The notes under the pieces: generated by a model
Told to the model about the DNA's origin: nothing
Database searches by the model: none
What the model saw: the letters and a program-made list of their open reading frames with translations, nothing else
Source of the DNA: Euborellia annulipes
Taxonomy: Eukaryota; Arthropoda; Insecta; Dermaptera; Anisolabididae
Length of the DNA: 64,000 nucleotides
Assembly (NCBI GenBank): GCA_023213315.1
Contig: JAKCPI010016540.1
Location: 109,326-173,325 of the forward strand
Direction of reading: 5' to 3'
Shown here: piece after piece, positions 22,001 through 31,188 of the stretch
Position numbering within the stretch: the stretch's first letter is position 1
Layout of the letters: the number at the start of each line of letters is the position of its first letter
Position numbers and translations under genes: made by a program

Positions 22001-22387
22001 GGGAAAATAAATTGTTGTTAGGGTAAAGTCCAGTAGGCCCACTTGCAATTTGGTTGCGATCCATAAGTTTGTTATTTCAATAATTTCAAGCTTAATGTAT
22101 TTCTTGTAAAATAAAATAATTCCTCCACTAGGATGTCCCCTTGATTTTTCCCTTGTTGCCGGAGATTTTATACAATTAAATGTTCGAGATATTTCCAACG
22201 GTAAGTCCCGCAGGTCAATCACCCATGTCTCCACCAGCCCTATTATATCAAATTTATCCAAATCATGTATTTCAACATTCAAGAAGTTAGACAGTCCGTG
22301 ACAATTCCATGTGATTATTTTTAGTATTTCTCTGTGATCTTCCCCACGTTTCTGCTCTGTCCTCTTAATGTTAGGCTTAGTAATTAG
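19028..22387 (-). CDS. ORF2: endonuclease/reverse transcriptase
   Basis: Nicks the target DNA and reverse-transcribes the element RNA at the nick. Counting residues from the TTG at 22282: endonuclease motifs VETW (17-20), GDFN (124-127) and SDH (224-226); reverse transcriptase motifs VDFKRAFD (583-590), GVLQGDPMSP (641-650) and catalytic FADD (685-688); a C-terminal CX2CX9HX4C motif (1007-1025). The frame stays open upstream to 22387, adding 35 codons that supply the conserved endonuclease start TWNCHGLSNF. There is no ATG in this upstream part; the first in-frame ATG (21976) lies beyond the catalytic Glu. ORF2 is therefore probably made by -1 frameshifting from ORF1 at 22387-22393, or by non-AUG reinitiation. 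The reading frame is intact to its TGA. Confidence 0.9.
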   Translation of the reverse strand, partial: LITKPNIKRTEQKRGEDHREILKIITWNCHGLSNFLNVEIHDLDKFDIIGLVETWVIDLRDLPLEISRTFNCIKSPATREKSRGHPSGGIILFYKKYIKLEIIEITNLWIATKLQVGLLDFTLTTIYFPPSHDIDCCMELLQDLIQHLDILSENILILGDFNCRIGQLGQLDREIFIETRLNNNRTSSDKVINTRGNKLINSMEEMGLIVLNGRTPSDTPAQFTFVNERGKSVIDHGWVNVGLIRHIYDSLASDVFLGSDHLSYEINISIGDRPNWPGMDLNRYKQVPYTKLQWKEDRRFLYNEKLESNLAPSMDHIVMNSHLTNAIVQVARELNMACTKYKQPRKTNKPWFNSECYHAKQNAKVALKICRDFDFNQISCINYTKSKRNYKRTIQTAKDNYLLNIYKQIGDSRSPAKFWEGIRKFNYKVLPENPIQVERWEEYYKNLFKSSMIEIPIYFYDAGHPELDKEISLNEFNMTLKNLKSGKAPGPDGIPNEFIKNMTVPIKRYILKIYNNILKKEEIPDNWGEIKLILLWKKGDQTNPDNYRGISLMNCCTKIFTNIINQRLSLWAEDREIIPENQSGFRRKRGCIDNIFVLSSAIHLHLRLKRRKMYCVFVDFKRAFDRIKHELLWQKLYRYGVSAKIIRIIKNLYSKAEVRILVNNRETSNKLKVGEGVLQGDPMSPLLFSLFVADFDEYLEKQGVRGIDLDKETNLKCIFFADDLVLMADTPLHLQKLLNSLELYCRDNALEINLNKTKAMVFRRGGRVPGDIQFRCGGKEVEIVNQFNYLGVTFSSSGLFLQAANNMKTKTIAAMNKTKQIILKTKIEAFYTIDHLFRATILSVLLYASEIWALRYPDIVEISQVLFFKTLYCLNRTTPGYVVREEFLQERSITYVIKRALRWLCKILAMPPGRLPKKCFKRLKELDQTDEKYNWVLQMRSYFAKAHRLELWEDQDPALIRRSIDEIIKKISRQYKEEDLQRIQESSYTPLYRSLGDPAFLTKFCCKAGKARLLLQLRTVNIRKMTFFTNGNSYVVDPQVTCSLCNLNQNEDLQHILLKCPIYGGLRREHLGRNIERLRNEPEDNIIKDMLTPTNSSQVNNIFFYFEGALKTRAFVLCE

Positions 22388-22393
22388 TTTTTT
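22384..22393 (-). promoter_or_regulatory. Candidate -1 frameshift site A AAA AAC TAA
   Basis: On the minus strand the ORF1 frame reads CCA AAA AAC TAA. A AAA AAC fits the X XXY YYZ rule in phase. A slip of -1 continues as CTA ATT ACT AAG and stays open through all of ORF2. Upstream, the ORF2 frame is closed by a TAA (overlapping GGT AAT) only nine codons before the CTA, so the overlap is short. I see no strong stem-loop at the usual 5-9 nt spacing; a distant GGACAG/CTGTCT pairing exists. Confidence 0.65.
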
Positions 22394-23205
22394 GGTTCGC
22401 TTAAAATAAGATTACCATCAATTTGATGCAATCTATAGAATTTATCATTAATTTGCAGGCCATTTTTTCTTATTTTAACCCGCTCTCCTTTTTGTCGGGC
22501 TTCTCTTGCTTTCCCACTCAAAAACTTCTCTCTTTTGTAATCTTCTCTAGAGAGATCCTCATTTATATATATCTTGGTGCCCATCAGTGCGTTTCTTTTA
22601 CCTTTCAAGATCTTAATTTTATCTTGGAAATATTTCATTTTTACTATAAGGCGTCTAGGCTTGCTATCCTCCCTTCTTCCTACTCTAACTGCTGATTTTA
22701 TTTCTAAACTTTCTCCAAATTTCTCGCAAATAAATCTCCTAGCTAATTCTTCTGTAGCGCGGCCTGACGTATCCTCCTCTTGTGATTCCTTAAGTCCTGA
22801 AACGACAAGTCTGTTCTTTCTTCTCATTCTATCCTCGCTGACAATAAGTCCCTTTAGCTCTTCATTTTCTTTTTTTAAGTTTGATACCTCTTTATCTAGC
22901 TTTTCAATCCGCTGTCTGTCCAACTCTCTCTCCTTCTTGAAGGTTTCTTCTAGCTGTATAAATTTTCTATTCAACGCCTCCATCACCTGCTGGTTGCTTT
23001 GTATCCCATCCAAAATTTTCCTCAACATGTCCTCATTATTGGAATCACAACTCTTTTTCGAAGGATGTGCTGCCCTGTCATCGGCCGTTGGAGACGCTTC
23101 CGCTGATCTTTTAATACCCTCTCCCACCGGGGACCTCTCCAACTTGTTGGACTTTGCAAATGGGTTTTCTGCTTTTTTAGATTGTTCACTTTTGTCATCA
23201 CCCAT
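22384..23205 (-). CDS. ORF1: L1-ORF1p-like RNA-binding protein
   Basis: 273 residues. A charged N-terminus (1-55) is followed by a long coiled coil (about 57-125, for example LDKEVSNLKKENEELKGLIV), an RRM-like domain (about 130-205, starting NRLVVSGLKES) and a basic C-terminal domain. This is the trimer-forming, RNA-chaperone architecture of L1 ORF1p rather than a CCHC-knuckle gag type. The ATG at 23205 has a favourable AAAATGG context. It forms the retrotransposon RNP with ORF2. The last codons are CCA AAA AAC TAA, which place a slippery heptamer against the stop. Confidence 0.85.
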   Translation of the reverse strand: MGDDKSEQSKKAENPFAKSNKLERSPVGEGIKRSAEASPTADDRAAHPSKKSCDSNNEDMLRKILDGIQSNQQVMEALNRKFIQLEETFKKERELDRQRIEKLDKEVSNLKKENEELKGLIVSEDRMRRKNRLVVSGLKESQEEDTSGRATEELARRFICEKFGESLEIKSAVRVGRREDSKPRRLIVKMKYFQDKIKILKGKRNALMGTKIYINEDLSREDYKREKFLSGKAREARQKGERVKIRKNGLQINDKFYRLHQIDGNLILSEPKN

Positions 23206-23955
23206 TTTGGTTCTATTATATTATATATTCTTATTATATTATTATTTTATTTTGGTTTATCTATTTTTACAACTTTACTTTTTTCCCTTTTATTGCCTTA
23301 TTCTAATTGTTGACCACTTAAGGGCGGGACGGGTTAGGAGATAGTGTGTTACGTTCTTCACACACCCTCGGCTCATAGGGCGTGACTAACAAAGGAAAGA
23401 GAGCCCTGGCATGCTAGCAATTTGATCAAACGGGAGACCGAAACTCTCTTTTAAAAATTTTAATCAATTAAATTTAGGTAATTAGTAGAAGATTATTATA
23501 ATCAGTTAAATAAAGTTTTACATATAGATATTAATATTTCGTGATATCAGTGCTATTTTTTGTCCTTTTTTTTTCTAAATATTATTAAATCCAGGAAAAG
23601 AAGTTTTTTTTTTTTCTTTTTTTTCTATATATACATATATATATATATACACATATATATTACTCACAGCTGTCCATCCGTGGGTTTAAATGAAATGGGA
23701 TCTTCTTCAATAATTCTTTTCGACCAAAGGAATTTTTTCCCCTTCCCTCTTCTTTCTTCCCTCAAATTATTCCTTTTCTTCCTGAATCTGTTGGCCGGAT
23801 GCAACGACTGATTCCTCGACACCTTTCCTCTTAGTCCAAAGTCTTCTCTTGCCAAAAATGAAACCCTAATTCCAACAATATCCGCACAATTTCACAATTT
23901 GAAACGAGAGCTCAAATCAACACATCTTATCACCATGAACTTTCGCACTCGACCC
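23206..23955 (-). other. 5' UTR of the retrotransposon
   Basis: Runs from the 5' target duplication to the ORF1 ATG. It starts GGGTCGAGTGCGAAAGTTC on the minus strand. It presumably holds an internal promoter, as in other full-length non-LTR elements. Contains T-rich and (TA)n tracts at 23605-23660. I did not find a convincing 5' ribozyme fold. Confidence 0.6.
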
Positions 23956-24163
23956 AAAATAAGAAAATTAAAAATATTTATTTCCTTCCAAATAGTCAAT
24001 TAACTATAGGCCCAAAAAAAAATTTTTAATTTTATTTAAAATTTTTAAAGCTTTGTAATAGATTTGTTTTATACTATTTGAACATATTAAATTATTTTAC
24101 TTTTCTAAAAAAAAATTTTTTTGCCCCCCTCCCCCCTGATTCAAATTCGTTCCGGCGCCCCTG
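23956..24163 (+). mobile_element. Z-family MITE, right part (split)
   Basis: Continues the Z element after the retrotransposon; ends at the TTCCGGCGCCCCTG terminus. Its first 15 bases are the second copy of the retrotransposon target duplication. Confidence 0.8.
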
Positions 24164-24169
24164 CTTTTA

Positions 24170-25030
24170 GGAAATATATAGTGAAAATGTATTGATATTA
24201 CAATGCAAAAAAAAATTGAAATCGACATTTTATTTACTTTCTCTTATCCTATTTTCTTGCGAATCTATATAATAAAACCAGTCAAGTCTATTGTTATTAA
24301 ATTTCTAAGCATTTGTAAATAAGCAGTCGGTTTGTATATCAATTGCAATTTGTTGAGATGCCCTTTTCGTGTCTTTTTTTTCCATTTACCATTACAACCA
24401 CATTCAATAGTAAATTCGAAAGTCAATTGTAATTTTCGACTAACTATCAAGTTGAGCCCGAAACTCTTTTAAAGTGTTTATTGTTGTAATTTCGGTGATA
24501 AGAACAACCTTTAATTATCCAGTCAGAATTGAGAGGTCGGCCAGAGGGTCAAGAAATGCAGACCTGCTTTTTTTTTCCTGGCTTTATTTCCATTTGCTTT
24601 CAGAAGAGTTCAAATGAAAACGTACTGAATTTTTTTAACTAACAAGGGGAAAAGTAAATTATACGTATTATTAAAAATTATATAACAAGAATTTACGAAA
24701 AATTCAAAAAATAAAAAAAAAACACTGCAAAAGATTTTTTATATCACAAAATTTCATTAAGTAAAAGAATAATGAAAATTTTTATTTAATTAATACTGTA
24801 TAATAAATTTTTTAAAGACCAATAGAGGAGATTCAAGAAAAACTGTAAAGTGAGACTTCATGAGACCAAAAGATATTATAATTAAGATAATAAATTGAGA
24901 TGTATATAAAAACATTTTTTATTTTTTTTCCTTTATAAATTCAAAATCAAAGCCACATATCATTGATTCGAACAGATCTCTTAGTCTAAAAACTGTATTT
25001 TGGTTTAAAACGTTTTATTAAAAAAAAATG
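24170..25030. other. AT-rich interval, nothing recognised
   Basis: No repeat shared with the rest of the window stands out and no coding frame is supported. Confidence 0.5.
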
Positions 25031-25039
25031 GGTGATTGT

Positions 25040-25978
25040 TTTTACTTTTTCTTACTTCTATAAGTAGTCTAATATATAGAGAGAAAATATTACGATCATG
25101 TCAAAAATTTGATGTCGAGATTTTGATGGAAATACGTGTTTTGAGGCCCCCAAAAAAACTGGATCCCGAAAATTGGTCTACGTGTGTTGACATTTTTAAG
25201 CATGAATGTAATGAGCTACGAGGTTGAAATTTTATATTTAGGTTAGACACACCCCTGAGGCGTGAAAATCAGCTTCTGAACAAAATCGGCCAAAAAATTA
25301 TAGTACTTTACTGATGTATTTTTCAGTTTTTTTTTTTTCAAATTTCTCAAAATTCTCTCGAACAATTTTTGATTAAAATTCAAAAATCAATGTATATTCT
25401 CATTTTTCCCTTGAAATACTGTGAAGCACACTTTACTTTGTACTTAATAGGAAAAAGATAAGAGAAATGGTTGTCATGGTTACAAAATATAAATTGTCTC
25501 TCATTTTGATTAAAATTCATAAATCAACTATTTTTTAGACGCTCTTTAAAAAGTATATCAGTAAAATTTTTCGTGAAAATTGTTTGAAGTACACTTTACT
25601 AAGGTAGTATTTCAGATTTTTCAAATTCATTTTCCGGCTCTTCCTTCCATAGAGCCAATGTTAGATTCCTATGGGAATTTTCATGTAAATTTCGATTCAA
25701 AAGGGTACTCTTTGGAACTTTTTACACAATATTTTCTAATTATTATGAAATTTTGTATTTATTTAGATTAAAATTTTGAAAAATAACCATAGCTTATTTC
25801 AAGCAGTCAACATTTAAAATACAATTGAAAATGCAAGTGGTCAATTTTGGAACTTAAGTGCTATGGGAAACTAAATATATCTCGACACAAAAAAATCTGG
25901 TGTGGCAAGCACAGAACACAACTTTCGATTTCCGAAGGTAGTTGTGTGCTGTGCAACCCGTCACACCAGATTTTTTTT
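25040..25978 (+). repeat. Repeat X with terminal snap-back
   Basis: Blocks in the standard order from TTTTTACTTTTTCTTACTTC to the snap-back at 25888-25978 (AAATCTGGTGTGGCAAGCAC ... CCCGTCACACCAGATTTTT). A second shorter piece of X is interleaved near 25480-25610, so the copy is rearranged. No coding capacity. Confidence 0.7.
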
Positions 25979-25989
25979 TATCTATAGAA

Positions 25990-26400
25990 TGATATTGGCG
26001 AACCGATAGTTTTCATAAAGCTGACAGCGTCAGGTAGACTATAATCATCCGCAAAGAACTTAACAAGGAGGCGGCGATCCAAATGCCGCAAAATCAAAGA
26101 TACATGTCTAAGTCACTTGTCAAAATGGGAAAATTATTCTTATTATCAGCGTCATCTCCATTCGGTGGATAATTAGTGATTGGCCGGGAAAAAGGATCCG
26201 CCAATAAGCGCTTTTTTGCGATTTTAAAAATCAATCAAGCGATGCAATTAAAAAGAAATAGGTTATCTCGCCTATTGACAGGTAGTGATTCGGTCTCGGG
26301 CTCGTGATAAACATTTCATGAATTCTTTTGCCTTTTCTAGATATTAATTTCTATACTTTAGTAACCCTTATGTCAATAAGAATACCCTTTCATATGTTTG
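25990..26400. other. Repeat-poor interval of unknown function
   Basis: More balanced composition than the surroundings (for example AAGGAGGCGGCGATCCAAAT at 26064-26083), with no match elsewhere in the window and no good reading frame. It could be old unique DNA. Confidence 0.35.
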
Positions 26401-26404
26401 AGCA

Positions 26405-26497
26405 GGGGCGGATTAATGCAATTTTGTCGGGGCGGGGGGGCGGTTTTTTTTATATTTTTTTTATTTAAGGACTCGCGATCGCCCCCCCCGCCCCTGT
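26405..26497. mobile_element. Short hAT-like MITE
   Basis: Ends CAGGGGCGGATTAATG and CCCCGCCCCTG with poly-G and poly-C just inside. Only about 93 bp. Flanks TGTTTGAG and TTTAGGAT do not form a convincing duplication. Confidence 0.5.
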
Positions 26498-26820
26498 TTA
26501 GGATTAATAATTTCAAAAGAAAACAATTATAACTAATATTATTAATTAATTAAAAAACAAATTAAATAATCTTGAAAATGAAAAAATGTGTATTTGTACC
26601 TATATAATATATATCTCTCGTAGATAGATAAAAGGACGCGTCGCTTTACTTTTTCACAGAGTCGAGGCGAAATTAAATAAAAAAAGTAAAAATGCGCCTC
26701 GCTTTTCTGAGATATAAAAAGCGAGGATATATCGAATTTGGTGTAAAATTATTTAAGATTTTATTTAAGTGAAAATATTTATATCCTCCCTTTATAATGT
26801 ATGTTAATATATAGACCTTT

Positions 26821-26925
26821 GCTCAGGGGCCCACATCTTGTGGGTACGTGGATGGCGACCACGAGCTGCCCTAGCTGGGACTGGTAGTATTTCTTTTCTT
26901 TGCATGTCAGTCTCTTCCCAAAGAC
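26821..26925 (+). repeat. Repeat B, copy 3 (5' part)
   Basis: GCTCAGGGGCCCACATCTTG through the 5S-like GGTACGTGGATGGCGACC and CATGTCAGTCTCTTCCC, then lost in T-rich sequence. Confidence 0.6.
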
Positions 26926-27211
26926 AAATTTTCATAAAATTTTTTTTTTAATCCAAATTTTTCCGTTCTTTTTTTTTTTTTTTTGTAAATTCTAAATTAA
27001 ATTTAAATTGTAATCACATTATTTTTTTCTGTTCCAAATCATTTGATTTTTTTTTTTTGTATACGAGTTTCATTGAAAAATTTCGGGGGGGGGGGACTAT
27101 TGATTTGTTCAGGTATGTTGTCATCATTTAGTAAAAAATTCAGGAATTATTTATCTTTTCGTCATGTTAAGATAATACAAAATTTGCCACTTTGATGACC
27201 TCTCCTAAAGT

Positions 27212-27470
27212 CAGTGGCGTAGCGAGGGGGAGGGGCAAGGGGGTCATCATGCCCCGGGCGCTACTCACAAAGGGGCGCCAAATGGTCCGCAAAATAAAAA
27301 AATTGCTGGATAATTTTGTCTCAAATTTAAAGACTAGCTTGAGCCTATGACTTTATTTATTTATTAATTTGCGAGTATATTTTACATATAATATTATGGG
27401 GTTTTCGAATGAGGGGGGCGCTAAAAAGGTATTGTGCCCCGGGCGCGGAGTTAAGCTCGCTACGCCACTG
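27212..27470. mobile_element. hAT MITE with perfect 8-bp TSD
   Basis: 259 bp with ends CAGTGGCGTAGCGAG and CTCGCTACGCCACTG, a perfect 15-bp inverted repeat. Target duplication cctaaagt at 27204-27211 and 27471-27478. Internal GGGGCGC and CCCCGGGCGC blocks. No reading frame. Confidence 0.9.
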
Positions 27471-27479
27471 CCTAAAGTC

Positions 27480-28270
27480 ACCATTAATTCAAACTGAAAT
27501 TTAATATCAAATTTATTATAAGTATTGTATTTGATATGGAGAAAAAACATAGCAGAATATAATTGTTTAGCACTATATTCTGTTCATACACTTGACAGAC
27601 AGTCCCAATTTATCTTAATGTACGGATACTTTGGTTTTCAAGTGATAAGCTATTCAATAAAACCGTATCACTCTAGAATAAAATAAAAATATTCTCTTCA
27701 AAATTATCAGTAAAAGAAAAAATTTTTTTTTTTATATCTCTTGGTGAATTTTAAAATTAATGTCTACATAATTAATTAATTAATTAAAAATATCCTTATG
27801 ACATAATAATTATTGGATCGAGTTAAAAAAATCACTTGTCTAAAACATCTACTTATTAGAATTAGAAAATGGTATTTAGTATTCTTGAGTGATTATTTGA
27901 ACGATAATTTTGTACCCGTGCCCTTCTCAAATTAGGGTTTGCCCTCCTCCCTCTCCACAATCCTTTGCCTCTTCGGGTTGAGCTGCCATTTCGAGACCTA
28001 TTCAATTATAGACCAAACGATTTCTTTTATTTTCTCAAAAATATAAATATTAAATTGTTCTTTTAGATAAGGGATGACGAATTAGATTTAGACCCACTAG
28101 GGACATTTTTTTGGGGTGAAAAATTGAATCCTAATGACAATTGTAAGTATGTATTTGAAATTCATGAAGTATTTAAAATACAAAATACAATGGCAGACAT
28201 TTTTATAAGTAGCCTGCGCCAGTAAATTCTTGGGTCTATTTCACATCTATAAACAAGTCTATTTACATAT
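27480..28270. other. AT-rich interval, nothing recognised
   Basis: No gene, no family shared with the rest of the window. Confidence 0.5.
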
Positions 28271-28279
28271 TCATATGAC

Positions 28280-29384
28280 CATAGGCGCCGGAACTGGGGG
28301 GGGGGAACATTGCCCCCCTGGCATCCTATAGGAGGGGGCAGAGGGGGGCAATATGTCTTCTTTTATTTCATTTATTTTTAAAAATGATACATTTTTACTT
28401 TTGAAAAATAAAATCCTTTAAATTAAAAAAAAATTAAAAGAGTAAGAAATTCATTTTTTTCCAAAATATTTTATATAGACCCTATTGTATTTCTAATTTC
28501 TAAAAACATTTTATATTGAATTAAAAGAAGAAAATTAAAAATATTTATTTCTTTCAAAAAGGGGTAGTATAAATATAGCCTAAAAAAATTTTTGATAAAA
28601 TCACTAGCAAATTTTTTTAAAATTTTAATTTTATTAAAATTGTGATTTTATTTAAAATTGTTAAAGCTTTATAGTAGATTTATTTTTGTTTTATATTATT
28701 TACACAATTAAGGCGGGCGGCGCGGCTAGTATCAGTAATATTTTGTGAAAATTGTTTGAAGTACACTTTATTATATTTAATTTTTTTTTTTTTATTATTT
28801 ATTATTAATAGTGGTATTTTAATTATTTAATTAAATTTTATTAATATTAAAATTCCTGATCAAAAGCTATTTATTGTCTTCATGTAGCTTCTTTTCTCTT
28901 TTCTAAACTCTATGCCTTCATAGATACTCTTTGCTCTTATTCTATACTCGTTGATTCCAGTTGAAATTGGTCTTGTGATATTCTGACGTTTAATTTTTTT
29001 TTGTGTTGTGTTCTCTCCTTGTCTTCAATATTCTCATCGAAATTTTCTTCTCAAATGTGTGAGTAGCATTTATAAATAAATAAATATTAATATTTTAATA
29101 AAATATATTGGTAGATATAATTATTAATAAGGTTATTTTTGATATATGACAGCACTCATCCGGGGTAGACACATTCATTCCATACAAATACACCTTAATT
29201 ATATTATTTAAATAATTAGTACAAATTTAAAATTATATAATTCCTGATTTATTATGCCATGGATTTACGATCGTATATATTTTTAATATAATTTAGGGCT
29301 ATAAACATACAAACACGTCTTCACAGAAACCTAATCAATTTTCTTAAATTTTTGAGTAGTGAGGATATTCAAGGCAGCCAAAAG
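28280..29384 (+). repeat. Z 5' part plus cargo, second copy
   Basis: Starts with Z terminus CATAGGCGCCGGAACTG and continues colinearly with 3248-4300 (cargo about 28700-29384) with very few differences. Two of them are short G-rich insertions (AAGGGGTAG near 28560 and CCGGGGTAGAC near 29160). The second Z copy present at 4301 is absent here; instead the cargo end is turned back on itself as a palindrome. Confidence 0.8.
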
Positions 29385-29493
29385 CAATTAAGAAAATTAT
29401 ATCTATCTTTATTTCATAAAGATATGAAATAAAGCTAAAGATAGATATAATTTTCTTTATTGCTTTTGGCTGCCTTGAATATCCTCACTACTC
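29354..29493. repeat. Palindrome at the cargo end
   Basis: GAGTAGTGAGGATATTCAAG at 29354 is repeated inverted, ending at 29493. Arms of about 64 and 70 bp differ by a few bases around a 6-base loop. Single-stranded, it would be a long stable hairpin. Confidence 0.85.
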
Positions 29494-29677
29494 ATTATAC
29501 CGTGGTATACATTCAGCCACTCCTCATGAAATTAATTATTCAATTTTTGAATTAACAAATTTTTTTATAATTAATAGCCTATTTGTTCTTTTTTTATTAA
29601 AGAGACTTATTCATTTGAACTTCACTTTTCTGCATTGTTTTAATTTAAACCAAATGACTTCATCATCATATAAATTT

Positions 29678-29895
29678 ACCTAGTATATATCTATTCTCTA
29701 AGATTATATGTTGATGAAATAGTAGGCACCCAGGAAAATGGGATTTTTGAACATTTATAAATATTAAGCTTAGTTATAATAACTTCTAGGGTTAATATTA
29801 AAGCAGCAACATGCGTTTTCTTATATGATTATTTCATTGTTTTATTTTTTTTTTTTACAATACACAACAGAATCACTCAATTATATTATTTAAAT
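29678..29895 (+). repeat. Direct duplicate unit, copy 1
   Basis: Contains TAAGATTATATGTTGATGAA, CACCCAGGAAAATGGGATTT and AAAGCAGCAACATGCGTTTT; colinear with 30434-30655 at about 750 bp spacing. A further CACCCAGGAAAATGGGATTT occurs near 29924. Confidence 0.75.
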
Positions 29896-30433
29896 AATTA
29901 TATAATTCTTGATTAATTGTAGGCACCCAGGAAAATGGGATTTTTGTTATGTGTTGTGAATTTTTTGAAAATTCATATATCTAAGCTTAGGGATAAATTA
30001 CTTTTATTAATGTAATGGTTTAATTTAATTATTTTAGGTGCAGAGTGAGTCAATATTTTTAAGCCCCCCCCCCAAATGTTTTGTGATTATTTCATTGTTT
30101 TTTTTTAATAGGCTATGAAAAATTTTTTATAGCAACTTGTGTTTTTAGTCTAGGATCCCAGGCCCATTTTTACAAGTTATTACTATCAAGCTAATTTTCC
30201 GTGAGTAGCTTCATTTTGATGAGATGACCAATTTTTTCTCTTACAATTCTTGATTGTGGTAGCTAACAGGAGTAGCAGGGTATAATATTTCAATTTGACA
30301 ATTCTCAAAAATTTATTATTATTTATTATATATGTGCATTTTGGAAGGGGGGGACTCTGATCAAACCATATATTTTGTAGGACAAATTATTTACTGGTAT
30401 ATATTTTATTTTATTATCAATCTTATTTTAATT

Positions 30434-30654
30434 TATATAGTATATATCTATCCTCTAAGATTATATGTTGATGAAATACACCCAGGAAAATAGGATTTTT
30501 TGAATATTTATAAATATTAAGCTTAGGGGAATTATGATAACTTCTAGGGTTAATATTAAAGCAGCAACATGCGTTTTCTTATATGATTATTTCATTGTTT
30601 TATTTTTTTTTTTTTTACAATACCCAACAGAATCACTCAATTATATTATTTAAA
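30434..30654 (+). repeat. Direct duplicate unit, copy 2
   Basis: Nearly the same 220 bp as 29678-29895. It ends just before a Helitron 5' end at 30655. Confidence 0.75.
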
Positions 30655-30958
30655 TCTATCTATATATATAATTCGCTTATGTCCGTCTGTCTGTCACGCT
30701 CTATTTAGGCAACTTCCTGTTGGTATTTTGAAATGAAATTTTATATTCATAAAGAGGACCTTCTCGGGATTACAGGAAAATTATTTTCATCCCGAAATTC
30801 CTATAACTTTTTGAGTTATTATTTCTTAAAGTTACAATTTCTCCCATAGGAAATGTATAGAGAAATATTTATGTATTCTTTTCATTTGTGTATTCCATGA
30901 ATGTAAACAAATCCTCAAGCAGGCACTGAATTGGAATGAAATAATAATAATTTTCTTT
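30655..30958 (+). mobile_element. Helitron 5' part
   Basis: Begins TCTATCTATATATATAATTC after an A, then GTCCGTCTGTCTGTCACGCT, AGGCAACTTCCTGTTGG and ATTTCTCCCATAGGAAATGT. Colinear with the Helitrons at 46362-47235 but lacks the GC-rich 3' end, where a SINE head abuts it. Confidence 0.75.
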
Positions 30959-30963
30959 TCGCC

Positions 30964-31073
30964 TACTGGCTTGGTCTAGTTGGTAGCTTGCCTACCTTCT
31001 ATATCGAACGTCACGGGTTCGGACCCCAGGCAGTCCGATGATTTTATTTAAGCCATTTGGATACCAAATGGAA
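30964..31073 (+). repeat. tRNA-derived SINE, copy 2
   Basis: B box GGGTTCGGACCCC (31015-31027), A-box-like TTGGTCTAGTTGGTAGC (30971-30987), then the body TTTATTTAAGCCATTTGGAT shared with 1127-1275. No intact anticodon arm can be drawn. Confidence 0.7.
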
Positions 31074-31188
31074 ATAATCCTCAATTTTAGAACTCATAAC
31101 CTCAATAATTTTTTTTGGTACTTTTTTTTAATAAATACAAATAATTGAATATTTTATTTTCAATTTGTTATTTATTGAAAAACTAAAA

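Larger units (their letters stand above)
18793..23955 (-). mobile_element. Full-length two-ORF non-LTR retrotransposon
   Basis: About 5.16 kb on the minus strand, flanked by a perfect 15-bp target duplication (aaaataagaaaatta at 18778-18792 and 23956-23970) inside an older Z MITE. Order 5' to 3': 5' UTR of about 750 bp, ORF1 (coiled coil plus RRM-like), ORF2 (endonuclease, reverse transcriptase, Cys/His motif), a 3' UTR with hairpin GAGC-ATAAA-GCTC (18834-18846), and a (TAAA)n tail. Both ORFs are undamaged, so this is a young, possibly active copy. I cannot fix the clade: the ORF1 type recalls CR1/L2/L1-like elements, the C-terminal CCHC-type motif Jockey/R1/I-like ones. Confidence 0.9.

Noticed and set aside
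22574..23344. 256-codon open frame on the plus strand
   Set aside because: It is the antisense shadow of ORF1 of the retrotransposon; the Leu/Ser/Phe-rich product reflects the reverse complement of a Lys/Glu-rich protein.
23206..23955. HDV-like ribozyme at the 5' end of the retrotransposon
   Set aside because: I could not assemble the nested double pseudoknot from the first 100 nt by eye; a covariance search would decide.
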